A stretch of DNA of 64,000 bases from Labia minor (GCA_963082975.1 OY720344.1:66554546-66618545), one strand, 5' to 3'. Counted from the first letter of the stretch, positions 33,797-46,639 are shown. The notes: generated from the sequence alone by a model not told the origin. Program-made: numbers and translations.

Positions 33797-35213
33797 GATA
33801 AAATATAAAATAAAGAAATAATTTAGAAAGACATGATTATGAAGAGGTTCCAAAAAAGTAACTACAATCTATAAAACTTAGTACTGAATATAGAAGATAT
33901 TTTTTAAAGGATTCAAGAGTTAGCGATAGATAGTAACAATAAAATCTTGGTTTCTTTCTTTATTTTTATTTTTCCTATATTTTGATATTATTTAATTATT
34001 AATATGTGTTAGAAATATTCTTTTTTTTATTTATATTTTGAGAGGTGGGGAGAGTAAGCCCCCTGTCCCGCCTTATAAGACCTATTACATCTCTCCTAGA
34101 ACTAAATAATGAATTGAAAAGAAAATCAATAATAAAGGGATTTGTTAAAAGCAGTCTTTTTCCTTTTTTTTTGAATTTTATCTCTGTATAGTCAAAATTG
34201 AAATATTTCATTTATCTTATTTAATTTCCTTTGATTACATTAAACTTTAAATTAACTTTTTTTAATAATATAAAATGTTTAAGTAGCTAAGTTGAAATAT
34301 CAACTCTCAATAAAAAATTTAATGTAGATTGAAAAACTTTAATATAATAGAAATCGAATGATGGTAAATTTCTGTGTCTATGTAATAGTTAAAATCTCAT
34401 ATTTGGAAAAATAATTAAAACGAAATAATCTCAAAATAAAAAGAAATAATTTAGAAGAAAATAATGTAATTAAATTGCTTTTTTTTCTCTTTGATAAACT
34501 ATATATTTTATCAAAACATATACTTTTCTATATAATTCAAAAAGTTTTTATAAAATTATTAATAAATGTATTAGATATTTTAAATACTCCGGTTAAAAGG
34601 AATCATTAATGAAACGTGACTTTAATTATTTCAGTATTTTAAACACAATGATAACTTTTGGAATAAATTAAGACCCCACGCAGTTTGGGGTGCAACATGC
34701 TTGCTTTTTGTTCGTGTACAGGCAAGAAAATTTTTCTCTTCTTGGGGCTTAAGGGAATGAAGTCTATGCAGTATACATGATACAAATTGAGAAGATAATT
34801 GAAAGAAAAACAAAAGTCAAGATAAAGGCTATGAGGTTTCGTTGTATTGATCATAAAACACCTCTACTCCCGAAACTGAGGGAAAAGGCGACTTTCTTTC
34901 ATGCATGTAGAATATGCAAAAGTTAAAGGTACTTTTTTCTTTTTAGAAAAAATTTATATAGCAATTCAAAATAAAAATGTATTATTTTAATAATTCTAGA
35001 ATTAATATTTTTTTATTCATTAATGAATGTGCACGTACAGATTCTTTGAAGCGAGGATGGCAACCAAAACGAGTGGAGGACCTACTTTATTATTTGTCAC
35101 TTTTATTCAAAAAATTAATTTCTATTTCAATTATTATTTATAATTTTTTATTAAAATTTTCGACATGCGCTTTTTTTAATCAAATTAAATTAATAATAAT
35201 ATCTCACTGTGAC
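33797..35213. other. Intron of the Rim-like gene
   Basis: Patches of higher GC at 34040-34090, 34670-34760 and 35035-35095 were examined on both strands. None gave an exon with compatible phases and splice sites. No element ends found. Confidence 0.4.
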
Positions 35214-35382
35214 CTGGATTGAGATTGATAGCGTTTGATCCACTAATCTTCACATCGGAATGTCTTCGTTGCAATGCTTCAAGTACAGGAACTTCCAAGA
35301 GGCTGTCCGTCGAATCTTGTTGAGTGACTGGCTGAGCTCGTGATTGAGCCCTGCGTCTACATATGCTGCATCTCCAAGTACT
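35214..35382 (-). CDS. Rim: Rim-like active-zone protein, exon A (zinc-finger end)
   Basis: 169 bases, acceptor TTTATAG, donor GTCACA, leaving in phase 1. It begins STWRCSICRRRAQSRAQ: W-x-C-x-x-C followed by RRR is the layout of the last Cys pair of the Rim/rabphilin Rab-binding zinc finger (VWVCNLCRK in vertebrate RIM). Then come DSTDSLLEVPVLEALQ and RRHSDVKISGSNAINLNP. Rim binds Rab3-GTP on synaptic vesicles through this finger. The earlier Cys pairs must lie in exons to the right; I did not find them between 35383 and 64000. Alternatives: another finger-bearing active-zone protein such as Fife. Confidence 0.6.
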
Positions 35383-36949
35383 CTATAAAATAAAAAAATA
35401 ATACCAATCAAATTTGATTATTGTTATTCGTTTTTTTTACATATTAATTTTTAAAACAAACAAAACAATGTAAGAAATTATTATAAAACAATTTTCATAA
35501 TTATGAAAATTAATTTTCCATCATCAATTTATTCAAACACGCAATTGAATGAAAATTTCATTAGATTATATATTTTTGAATTTCTCATCAAGTCGTTGAT
35601 TAGAATTTGAATTTAAGCAAAAGTTCATAATTGTAAGCTTGTTTTCAGAATTGAATTAATTAACGAATACGAATTTTGATTCGACCCCGTGAATTATTTT
35701 CGTTTGACTTCCGAATAATGTTCTAATAGTCATCCTTAGAATGTTAATCAAAGTTCCTCTATTAAGATAGCAATTATATTTTGATTATGATATTTATCGA
35801 TAACTACGTTTACAAACTTAATTAGGCTTTATGAAAAACATTATTATTATAAGTAATTACAATAGAAATATTTGAATACGAATTAATAATAGAAATCACT
35901 TGAAAAAAAATAAAATCGTATTCTTGTAAATCTCATTTGGTTTTTCTTAGATTCAAGATTCAATAAGTGTTGTATCCAATTGGTTTTTTAGTATATTTTA
36001 AATATTTAATTAAAATGCGAAATTTGATATATATATATATAGCATGGATATATATATATATATATATCCATGCTTCTTCACACGCAATAAACAATTGACG
36101 TTTGATAGTAGCTACATCTCCTTAATAAATAATTAAAAAATAGATTACCGAATATGACGTATAACAAATATTATATTTGAGAGAGAAAATAGTACTCTCC
36201 AATTATATATATACTAAATACTGAAATATACTTAATATTCACTTACATATGGATACATTTTCTTTTATAATGAGATATGATTAATTTAATGTCAACTTTT
36301 TAGGAATATTTTGAACAAATGATAATGTTTTGTTGAATTTATAATTGGAAGATAAAAGAAATCACGTATCCATTGATTTTGAAAGTGATGTTAATCCAAT
36401 TTCCATAAACAAGGATGAGTGGAGGGGCCACTTTGTTTTATTTCATCTGTCAAAAGTTACTATTTGTTTTTTATATTTTATTTTATTTATTTAATTTTTT
36501 TTAATTTTCAATATTTGTTAATTTTATTTTCTTCTAAAAATGAATACTTATTTATTAATATCAAAAATTAAAATAAAATAATAAAATAAATAGTAAAATA
36601 ATAATAATAATAAAGTGGACCCTGGAATAATACAACTTCTAACAACTTTATCAAATACGCTTAAAGGAGAAAAGGTGTTTGATGTTCGCATAAAAAGGGG
36701 TTTCTTTCAGGAGATTTATGGTTTTGTCTTGCCTTGAAACCATTGGAAGCTGCTGGGTTTCGACTGAATAGAAAATAAAGAATAAAATTCAACCATCTGT
36801 TGTACATAGACAACCTAAAACTTTTTGCCGAGTCGTGAAAACAGCTGAAATGTTTAATAGACATCACTGAAAGTGATAATATAACAATGAAATTTGGTCT
36901 TGAAAAGTGTGTGACTGGGGGTATTATGAGGGGGACATTGGCAGATTGT
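35383..36949. other. AT-rich stretch upstream of exon A
   Basis: Contains a perfect 34-base TA-cored palindrome (36041-36074, own entry). The ORF at 36661-36867 (minus) has no domain. No further Rim-like exon recognised. Confidence 0.4.
36041..36074. repeat. Perfect 34-bp palindrome around a TA tract
   Basis: AGCATGGA, nine TA units, then TCCATGCT: every base pairs with its mirror, and it adjoins another TA run on the left (36029-36040). It could extrude as a cruciform; nothing suggests a gene. Confidence 0.9.
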
Positions 36950-36957
36950 AATTAAAC

Positions 36958-38130
36958 CAGGGCTTCGAACCGTTATTTTTTTCGTTTCGGTTTTCGTTCC
37001 GGTTCGATAAAAAAAAATATCAGTTCGGTTCCGGTTTTCGTTCCGGCAAAAATAACGGTTTTTTTCGGTTTTCGGTTCAGCTCCGATTAATTAATTTTAA
37101 AGACCTTTTATTTGTATTATAAATTTAGGTCGGGGTATGCCGAGTCTGCCATAAATATATAAAAATATTTCTTGCTACCACCCTAAATCATACTACATGA
37201 ATTGATACAATATAATATAAATAATAATAATTAATTAAAGGTATAATAATTAGAAGTATATAATATAAGATGTTAATATAATTTATTAAACGAAACAAAT
37301 AAGTATGAATATTTTTTTACATCCTTCTACTTTCACAAACACTCAACAAACGAAACAAATTCGTATATTTAATGTTAAAGTATACAGGATTCTTGGATAT
37401 ATTTACTTACAATTATAACTAGAATTATAAAAGATGAAAATTATACCTCTAATTATTAAAATATCTTCTAATATATTTTCATTTAAACTATTTCTATTGT
37501 CTCATAAAATAAACTTTAAACCAGAGAAAGCTCTTTCAACACTAACTTGTGTTGCAGTGCTCCTAAAACCACCATTGCAATTTTGTTAAAATGAGGATAT
37601 GTATTTTTATTTTCCTCCCAAAATTCTAAAATAAGTTTTTTACTGTCTAATCTTCGTACTTGGTCAAAGGTATTCAATATTTGTTTAAATTTATTTAATA
37701 ATTTTATTTATATTTATGAATCATTTTCTTTATATCAATACATAACCCTGTAACAAATGGAATAAATAATTTAAAAAATTAATACTATCATTAAATCAAA
37801 ATATCAGTATTAAACAAATGATGAAAACATTAAATTCTGTATTGCGACTACGAGACGCTGCCAACACAACCGAAGGGAGAGTATGACTAGGACACTAATT
37901 TTTGAAACAAAGTTTTTAGCGACACCATGCAGTGCGAGGCATAACTAATTGAAAAAAATTCGGGCTTGGGTGTTGCCAAAACACCTCATGTGGCAACTCT
38001 GGATTGAACACGTACTGAACTGAAATAAACCGATATTATTTTTTTCGGTTCAGCTCCGGTTTTCGCTCCGACAAAAATACCGGTTTTTTTTGGTTTTCGG
38101 TTTTCGGTTCAGTTCCGGTTCGAAGCCCTG
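36958..38130 (-). mobile_element. hAT transposon relic (CAGGGCTTCGAACCG ends)
   Basis: 1173 bases, perfect 8-base duplication AATTAAAC (36950-36957, 38131-38138). The ends carry many repeats of CGGTT/TTCGGTTCCGG, giving wide subterminal inverted repeats. A transposase remnant (own entry) runs on the minus strand. TA at positions 4-5 of the duplication fits Buster-type hAT. Confidence 0.92.
37480..37600 (-). pseudogene. hAT transposase C-terminal remnant
   Basis: Minus-strand reading around 37495-37560 gives STATQVSVERAFSGLKFIL, then a stop, then DNR. The xSVERAFSxxxxIxxxxR block is the hallmark of the hAT C-terminal dimerisation domain. The rest of the transposase (BED finger, RNase-H-like core) is not recognisable. 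Confidence 0.85.
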
Positions 38131-38204
38131 AATTAAACAATTAATGAAATTTCCTCGCTACCACCTGAAGAATCTAATAAATAGACTAAATAAATAAATA
38201 AACT

Positions 38205-39140
38205 TATACTTAGACCTCCAACAAAATAAAAGGATATGTTACAGCGCTATAAAAAAGAATTAATCGCAAAATATAAATAGAGATTAGAAAACTGTTGAAC
38301 ACCAAACTCAGTTCGAAGAAACTCATTAAGGCCATTAACACCTGGGCGGTCCCAACACTTACCTATTCATTCGGAAATATTAAGTGGAGCGAAACAGATT
38401 TGGAGGAACTCGACAGGTTGACTCGCAGACTGCTCAACCAAGTTTGTCACCATACGAAATCATCATTTGAGCGTCTTAACCTACTTCGAAATGAGAGAGG
38501 ACGAGGGTTGTTTAACATCCATAACTTGTGCAATGGACAAAAAAATAACATAAGGTCATATTTTAAGTGCCAGACACAATAAAGCCTTGAAAAATGTTCA
38601 AGCAGATGAACATAGTCCGCTGAAACTAAGGTCTATGTCTGACTTCATCTCTAGCTGGAAACTAATCATTGTACGGCAGATTCCCGGCATTACTTCATGA
38701 TGGTAATACTGATAAAACAACTTCAACTATGATATTTCGAAAAGACAATCTTTATCCCGTAACTGAAGGATTTATCATTGGCCGTTAATGAATATACTAA
38801 TCGCCCCAACCAAGTAGCAAAAATTATCCGCCGGGAGCTTGCTCTCAAAAGAAAACTCATCAAAGACCCAGATCCATTTTACAAATACTCTCCTCCCTCT
38901 GTCTTAGAAAATTCGAACACCACTATCTATTGGGATCGAGCTGAAGCGATTGTGGAATTTGGACGAGGAAAAGATATTTCCGATTGTAATGTCTGTGGAG
39001 GGGACTAGCCAGTAACAATCTGAAAAAGAACATCAGATCGCTAGGAATATCAGATGAATTAACATCTCTCGTCCAAAAGGTTGTATTTTTACAGACCTGT
39101 TATATAGTTAGAAGATTCCTAGCGATGTAATGTAATAAAG
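38205..39140 (+). pseudogene. Non-LTR retrotransposon reverse-transcriptase C-terminal relic
   Basis: The first block (38295-38582) reads LIKAINTWAVPTLTYSFGNI and LDRLTRRLLNQVCHH, a well-known downstream region of insect non-LTR polymerases. The second (38730-39005) reads FRKDNLYPVTEGFI, then IIRRELALKRKL and YKYSPPSVLENSNTTIYWDR. A third block reads SLVQKVVFLQTCYIVRRFL at 39066-39125. The catalytic fingers/palm are absent; frame changes and stops separate the blocks. It lies right next to the hAT relic. The exact clade is not decided. Confidence 0.8.
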
Positions 39141-41484
39141 AGGAAAAGCAAAAAAAGGAAAATAACTGTGGGTTAGGGTGAATTCCCTCTTCACAGCGTC
39201 CAAACCAAACCCCACAAGTAGGTAATGTATAAATTTATTATTTTTGTCATAATTTTTGAATTGTTACATCAAAATGATACACAAGACAAGTATCAGTTAA
39301 TGAAAAACCACTTCCTACTCCTATGATTTTGAATTGCCATGTTGATGTACTGCTTGTCTGAACACAAATATTTATTTGAGAAATTTTATAATTTTTACAA
39401 ATATATTTTGACATTTTTATTTATGAAAATGCTTATATTTGGATTAAAAATATTATTTAAATTTAAATCAGCACGAATAAGTTTCTATTTTTGGATTTCT
39501 ATTAGATTAATAATATGTTTAATTCTGGAAAGCAAGATATTATTCATGGTCATTCAGTTTATCCATTAAAATCATATCATGCATTGATAGCTAAATTATT
39601 AGAATTCTTGCCATCCTTTTGACATATAAACCTAAAAAATATAATTAATGAATATGTTAATCTTTAATTTCCTCGAAACAACAGAAAATAGATTTGAACC
39701 ATTTTTTAAATAAAAGGTCCATATCTTTAATGAAATTCAAAAAATAATTAAAATAAACAAATAATTTGTTGTTACTAGCCTGTGTATCATTTACTCTTTA
39801 GATTGTTTTTTTTTTATACCAAATACAAATATTTGATAAAAATGATCTATGGAAATAATCTGCTAGTCAATATTTTAAGATTGATTACTGAATTTTATTA
39901 AAATTATATTTTCTAATTAATACAAAAATAAATGTAAATATTAAATTGAAGGACAAACATCTATTTTTAATCAAAATTAAAGTCTTTTTTTTACTCGTAA
40001 TCAAATTTAATTAGATCCTTTAAAATATACTTTCAAATAATTAATCATTTTTATTCAATATATCTTTTGAAAATTTTCCTAAAGATAAATTCTAATAATT
40101 AAGAAAATATTTTAATATTATCCAGCAAACTTGCATTATTTTTATTTGGATAAAAGGTCATATGAAGTCTCCACGGTATTTGGGTAATTAGCACTCAAAC
40201 ATCAAGCTTTATTTGTTGTTTTTATTATCAAATAATTCCAAACTGTCCCATCTCTATTTCTTGAAAGTCGACATGCTAATCTTTCTCCACCTGTTGCCAA
40301 AAAATTTCATCGACTTATTCGGAATCTTTTAGCGTATTTTTTCAAATATTTTAATTATTTTCAAATCTTTTTAGACTTTTTAGACAAGCAACAAATTACA
40401 AAATCTTCAGAAAATGTCACCTTTTAAGCACATATTCATTTGATGCATTGGGGTGAATTGTCTGATATAGATATATCAACACCATCTAGTGGCGAAAAAT
40501 CACTGAACATTATTATAAAACTCAAGGAATGGAGTCTACTGGCATTGACTCTATTCTATCATAATAATAATTAATATTTTAGAAGATATTTTTATTATCT
40601 TTAAATATAGCACTGACTGGGCTGGTTTACTTGTTGACAAGATACAAGAAGTACCAAAGAGTAGAAAGAGAGTCGGAAGAGTTGACGAGGGATGAAGTTA
40701 GATAATGATGAGAGAATATAATATGCTTGGATTTAAAGATTGATAAATTGATAATACCTTATGTTTGTAATTCTAATATTTTCATGAATATATTCTAAAT
40801 CGATTATTAAATAGACTATTAAATAGAGCCAAAAATATTTTTATAATAAGATGTTATTCCAAATTTTGCCAGAATTTTGAAAATATATATTTTCCCATAT
40901 ATTTATTAAAGAATTATTGAATAATGAGAGGGATTGTTTAGGTTAAAGCGAATATTGCATCTATATAGGATTAGTTTTCTGTTTTCATTAAAATTGATTA
41001 ATTGGTCAACTAATAATATATTTATTCATTAATTTATAACATCCAAAATGTCATGTGATTGTATATTATATATTTAATAAAAAAAAAAAATAAAAATTAG
41101 CATTTTAAATAAATATATATAATAATACGCCCAGTTTAAATGAGAAAATCTATAAATTTAATTTTCACTGGCATAAACCACATAAATCTTCTATCCATAG
41201 ATATAGACCAGTTTAGGTATCCATGATCCAAATGATACATATATAAATTCAAATCAAATAATATCTAATAATTTAAAAGAATAAAAAGTTCTAAATTAAA
41301 AAATTATTAAGTGTACCCAATCTAACTGCTTCTCAATGATTGTTTACCTCAAGCAATATTGAAATTTAAACATTTATTCAATTTTAAAATCTACTGAAAA
41401 TTCAATTTTGATTAGTGATTGCTTTTTAAGAGGTTTATCATTTTATCTCACTGTGAATTGTAATCATCCACAGAGATGTGATAA
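39141..41484. other. AT-rich intergenic, no gene seen
   Basis: ORF 39339-39569 is a hydrophobic AT-driven frame. A word 'accatctagtggcgaa' at 40481-40497 is all that stands out. No supported feature. Confidence 0.4.
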
Positions 41485-41486
41485 TA

Positions 41487-42952
41487 GGGTAAGGTTGCTC
41501 AACTCGTACCCCTTAAAAAAAATCTCGTATAAAACCTAAGATTTATCAAATAAATAAAAGTGAAATGTGTGTTGTTCACAACATGTACTAATATTGTAGT
41601 TATTTATTATAGCGAAAATATAAAATGTATATGCTTTCACGTAAAATAAACTAAATTTTAAAATACTTACATCTTAATACTAAAGAAACCGGTTTCCTAA
41701 GTCGTATCACCTATAGCCTAAGTCGTACCTAAAGATTAAATTAAGCAACAAAATTAATAAAAATTTATTTTTTATTAATCTGTTTACATGATACATAATC
41801 AATCAGATAATTCAGGTATTGCAAACATCACTTATATATTTTTTTGTCCTTTTATCAACTCCAACGCATAAATCGCGAGCCCTTAATTTGTATTTCAAGC
41901 AACTAATCATGCTTTCCTCTCTCTCGATCTTCTTCGCAAATAAAACAAAACCAATTACTTTTCTTCTTTTTGGTTTTTAATGCCAATTCCTTTTTATTAA
42001 TTTTTGCATTTCTTTTATTTGTTGCATTTCTTCATTTTATTATTGGGATAGGAGTTAAATGAATTTTTATTTGATTTATTTCCGTTTCTTTTTCAAGAAT
42101 TTCTTTATTTTCCTGTGTAGCCACTGCAGAAAGTTCTTCTTGATTATTGAAGTCAAAACGGGGATGCCTGTTACATGGCCAAATACCAGTACTTTAAAGC
42201 CATTCAAAGCAATATCTATCCGCACTTATTTTGAGTAGGCAATTCTCAATAGTTCTGACACAGTAGTTTGTTTAATTGTGTTTCCGGGATTTGTTCTTAA
42301 CCAAGAAGATGAAACTTCGTTATAAGTGGTTTTCAGAGATTTGAAAAACGATCTGTCCAGAGGTTAGAGACGGTAGGTTGTATGCGCAGGAAAGGATAAC
42401 ATTATAATATCATAGTCGCACGTTAGGCATATCCATATCTTCTTTTTTCCATTTATTATAAATACGTTTTGACTGTCGCGATATAATTATGGCTAAAAAA
42501 TAAAAAATTAAAGCAAATTCAGTTGAGAACAGGTTAAAAAAGAATTAATTTCTTAATTCATACCAGTAAGATTTAGGAATCTCATATGAGTACGACTTAA
42601 GACACAGTACAAATTAGCATTAAAAATAAGCATAACCAAACATTGTTATTCAATAAAATCAATACAATCTCGTTTTGGCTTAAATTTATATTTAAGAAGT
42701 AAAATAATTTTAAGAACAATTAACTTGCAATATTAACTTCCAAAAATATACAGAAAATTATAAGAAAAATGAAATAAACTTAATGAGAAAATTTATAACA
42801 AACCACTTCTAATAAAATAAAATAACACTTAAAACATTTGGTTGACTCATATACAAATATTTTATTTTGTTGTATGAGCGGTTGTCTGTACAGTTCGTTC
42901 AAAATTCAATTGGTACGAATTAAGCACTGGTACTACTTGAGCAACCTTACCC
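41487..42952 (-). mobile_element. pogo-like DNA transposon relic
   Basis: Terminal inverted repeats GGGTAAGGTTGCTCAA at both ends, flanked by TA (41485-41486, 42953-42954). It is 1466 bases. TA target plus a pogo-type transposase remnant on the minus strand support the class. Subterminal 'CTAAGTCGTA' words recur at 41698 and 41718 and as 'ACGACTTAAG' at 42592. Confidence 0.88.
42090..42480 (-). pseudogene. pogo-like transposase fragment
   Basis: Minus-strand readings include MLSFPAHTT, a stop where HRLQ is usual, PLDRSFFKSLKTTYNEVSSS and WLRTNPGNTIKQTT. This corresponds to the end of the DDE core (LPPHTTHRLQPLDVSFFxxLK in intact relatives) and the segment behind it; a weak match to the 'NGFxxxGIxPF' end follows. 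Stops and frame breaks make it a pseudogene; the first two catalytic Asp regions are not seen. Confidence 0.8.
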
Positions 42953-42954
42953 TA

Positions 42955-43460
42955 TAATTGAAATTATTCGAATCTTAAAACGAAAATTCGCTTTTATTTT
43001 ATCATGATCGAAATATATTTCCATTAAACAGCATGCTTTAATTAAACAAGTGCAAAGTAAAAATCATTTGGAACTCCCCAGAGAGATAAAATGAACAATT
43101 TCATTTTTTTAAAGTAATTCTTGCGGATATTTAGGTCAAATGATCGAATTTGTTGTATAATTTGAATTTGTCATTCGCTAAAAGATATTTGCATTCTCAA
43201 TTATTTCATCCGAAAAATTATTAAATTATTTCTTTATTCTTAATTGAAATACATTTTTGACAAATGAAAAATTAATTATTCTGACTTTTTTTTTAAATAA
43301 AATTTTTGATGTATAATGTAGTTGTTTCAAGCTCATAATATCCCATTTAAAATAAATAAATAAAATAAACTTCTTTTATTAATTATGTTTTTAAATAAAA
43401 TGGTTTTATGTTCCATCATAATTAAAAAACTTAAATTAAAATTGTTAATGATGAAATGAT

Positions 43461-43498
<38 letters not shown>

Positions 43499-43756
43499 CT
43501 ACATTAATGATTATATAATTTCCGTATTTACTATTCGAATCAATGGTGAATTAATTTAAATCTCTCAGGATTTCTGTATTTGAGTTATCCATAGGGAAAT
43601 ACTATTTGGAATTAACACAAGTCTCACTTTTCAATCCTTTGAATTCATTCTATAATAATCACAGAGGGATTTAGGATTTGAAATTTGCTTCTCCGTCATA
43701 TCCTTGTATAAATTTCTTCCAGAGAATATGATATTTGATTTTTTTCACATTAAAAT
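42955..43756. other. AT-rich, with a (TAA)n microsatellite
   Basis: A (TAA)12-13 tract lies at 43460-43498. No gene or element end was seen. Confidence 0.5.
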
Positions 43757-43760
43757 AAAA

Positions 43761-44101
43761 ATAAGTTGACCTGTGGCCAGGCACAGAACCGACCGACGGT
43801 TTGAAATAAATTAATTTCCACCTACAGAAAAAATTTCAAATAATTTAAATGTATCTATCAATGCAATAAAAAACAGATATGGATTGAACATAAATATTTT
43901 TAATTTTATTTTATTTATAATATATAAATAAGAGGTCATGAAGGGCTGGGTGACGTCATATAATTTTGAATTAAGAGAAAACTAATGAAGATCCCGAGGA
44001 TAAAACCAATACAAAGTGCATGATTCGTGGAGATATGTAAAAATCTCCATATGTGAAATTTGGTGTGAAAACAATACCTCCCTTACTATCGTCGGTCGGT
44101 A
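43761..44101 (-). mobile_element. Helentron/DINE-1-like copy, internal deletion
   Basis: 341 bases with both ends intact (ATAAGTTGACC ... CGGTCGGTA). The GTCY tract, core and one stem block are missing: the sequence passes from 'cgaggataaaaccaatacaa' straight into the 5' stem block. The join lies in 'gcatgattcgtgg', the word shared by the two internal stem blocks, so recombination between these direct repeats explains the deletion. One of the two TGACGTCA sites is also lost. Confidence 0.85.
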
Positions 44102-44790
44102 AAAAAATGATTGATATCGAATTAATTTTCATATCATAAAACATAAAGTTAGAATTTATACGATAAAACAATCAATTCTTCTTATTCGCATATGCAAATT
44201 TGTTAATTATATTTTCTAAAATTGTGGATAAATTATTTACATTCAACAAATCATAATAATATTTGTATTGTCAATAAAAATAATCTTGCTTTATATGCAA
44301 ATTTGAATTTAATATTAAAAAATAATAATTTACATAATAATATAATATAGAATTGTTTTTCCTAAACAAATATAGAAAATTTGATATGAAACAATTTATA
44401 GAGATTTTCTTTTACCAATTTCATCTTTTATGAAATATTTGGTCAAAATTTAAATAAAATAAAAAAATAAGACTTGTTTTATGTTTTACATTTTATCGTG
44501 ATCGCATCTAAATAGCTGAACAAATTTAGTTAATTTGTTTTTTTAATTGTTTGTAATGAAATAGTGAAGGTCCTTTCGAAAAAAAAAAAATTAAAAAGTT
44601 TAATGTAAAATAGGAAAAATTTAAAAATCTAAATTGGGAAAATAGCGACGGCTACTACTGACAATAATTCATTCATTATTTTATATTATTATTTTATTTT
44701 TTACTTATTGTCTATTTATATAATACATAAATAAATTGATTTGAAATTTTATTTATTCAAATTATTGCGTATTGATATGTGGACTACTAA
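44102..44790. other. AT-rich intergenic, nothing seen
   Basis: No gene, RNA or element end was recognised. Confidence 0.4.
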
Positions 44791-45526
44791 TCTATATATT
44801 TAATACGATAGTGTCCGTCTGTACGCAAAAAACTCCAGAGCCTAAACTACAAGGAGTAAGGTAACCAAATTTTTCTGAGGTGAAGGGTACCTCAAATGAT
44901 GAAAAATAAAAAAGAAAATAGAATCTTAGGTAACTCCTGAGCTGAGCTGCGGGTGTTCCATTTTCCAGAAATATATATAAAGGAGAGTGTTTGTATGGAT
45001 GTAATTTGTTTACTTTTTTGCTGTCATAGAAACAGATATATATATATAATTAGAACCTCTCTCTCTCCCTCTATTTAAAATTTTAAAAAATGGAGTGTTC
45101 TAGCCAAAGAGAAACTAGAAATTGGGAGAAACCGATTGAGAAACATCCGGTGGAAGACCAAGGACCAAGGTGGGTGGACAATGAAGGAAGGGACATGTGA
45201 GAGATGGGACAGGGTAGGATTTGGTTGTAGCTCAGGATAGGGACGATTAGAGAAATGTGGATGCTGCGGCTAAGAACTTTCGAAAACTGTAGAGACACAG
45301 AGTTAGATAAATACAATAATAATATATAATTAATTTACTGATTAAATTAAAATATATTTTACAAGAAAACAAATACATGTCTTATCTACTTATACTGATT
45401 GAAACAAAATGGATGAAAACCTTTTACATACAGACTTTCAATCAAATACTATGTATCACTCGGGGGTACAGGGGGCGGAGCCCCCGTCTAGGTGTGAAGA
45501 GCGCCGAAGGCGCTCGGAGCAGCTAG
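44791..45526 (+). mobile_element. Helitron, complete, non-autonomous
   Basis: Starts TCTATATATTTAATACG after an A and ends with hairpin GAGCGCCGAAGGCGCTC followed by GGAGCAG and CTAG, then T. TC start, 3' hairpin about 7 bases before CTAG (CTRR) and A|T insertion are the defining Helitron features. It is 736 bases. Inside, at about 45106-45290, lies a captured or fossil non-LTR fragment (frames like GRPKTRWVDN). A second hairpin GGGGGCGGAGCCCCC precedes the end. Confidence 0.88.
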
Positions 45527-46639
45527 TAATATTTATTTCTACAATTTGTTTATATGTATTTAACTATCAATTTATTTACATATTTCAAATATTGAAATTT
45601 TTAAATTTAAAAAAATTAATAGAAATCTATAAATACATTCTTTTTTATTTCTATCTAATTTAACAAATCAAGATTATAAGTTCTTTACTCTCAATGAACT
45701 GAGAATTTTTTTTATTGAAAAGTAAAGTTGTTATTGGTATTTTTCAATACTTAATTCTCTATAATTAAATTTATTATTTTATTATAAATAATTAAATATT
45801 GGTGTAAAAATTATTATTATGATTATTAATCATTATTTATTAAGAGTATAAAGAATGGTAAAATTTTTAACTACTGCAGTTAAGTGTAACTTCACCAAGT
45901 TCAAAAAAAAAATTATTAAATTACTTGTATCTACATCATTGTGATTGCTGAATGAATCAATATGAAATTATTTTTATAAAATTGTATAAAAATATCATTC
46001 TCTAAAGTTACTGAATTTTTACTTTAAAAATACAGTATAAAAATATGACTTGATTTTGGTATTTCTTTTAATTTATTTTTCACAATAATAAATTTGCTCC
46101 TAAAATTATGCTGTTTAATCAGATAATAATGTTTAACTTATATAAGAAATTATTCAATATAATTAAGCTAATTAATTTATTAATAATGTAATTTATGATT
46201 ATACATTTAAAATCAATTCCAAATTGGGAAGTTTCATTGATTTTAAGTTTTTGAATATACCCACCTATTAAATTTAAATTAAAGTCACACATTCGATTTT
46301 TATTATACTTATCTGACATTAGAAATAGGAAGATTTAAATATGGATTAATATATTATAAACATAATTAATATTTTTAAAAAAATAATTCAAAAGATTAAA
46401 TCAATATTTGTCTTTCTAGATATTATAGATAATAAATTTAATAATTTATTTGAGTTCATAAATGAAATTAATTTAAAATATTTAAATCAACTCTGAATAA
46501 ATTAGAACTTTTATGTACTCTTTTACATTGAATTGAAAGAGATGTTTTTTAGATTTTTTTTATGCTATCAAAATAATATTGAATATTAGTATCTATTAAA
46601 ATAATAAGCTGGATTGTCTCCACTCGACTATCTCGCAAT
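45527..46639. other. AT-rich intergenic, nothing seen
   Basis: No supported gene; the minus-strand ORF 46119-46319 is an AT-driven frame. Confidence 0.4.

Noticed and set aside
35030..35095. Extra exon of the Rim-like gene
   Set aside because: A GTACGT donor-like site exists on the minus strand, but the implied 43-base exon would break the phase between the exons at 35214 and 33299.
41497..42960. GGGTAAGG as interstitial telomere repeat (TTAGG)
   Set aside because: It occurs once at each end as an inverted repeat flanked by TA; it is a transposon terminus.
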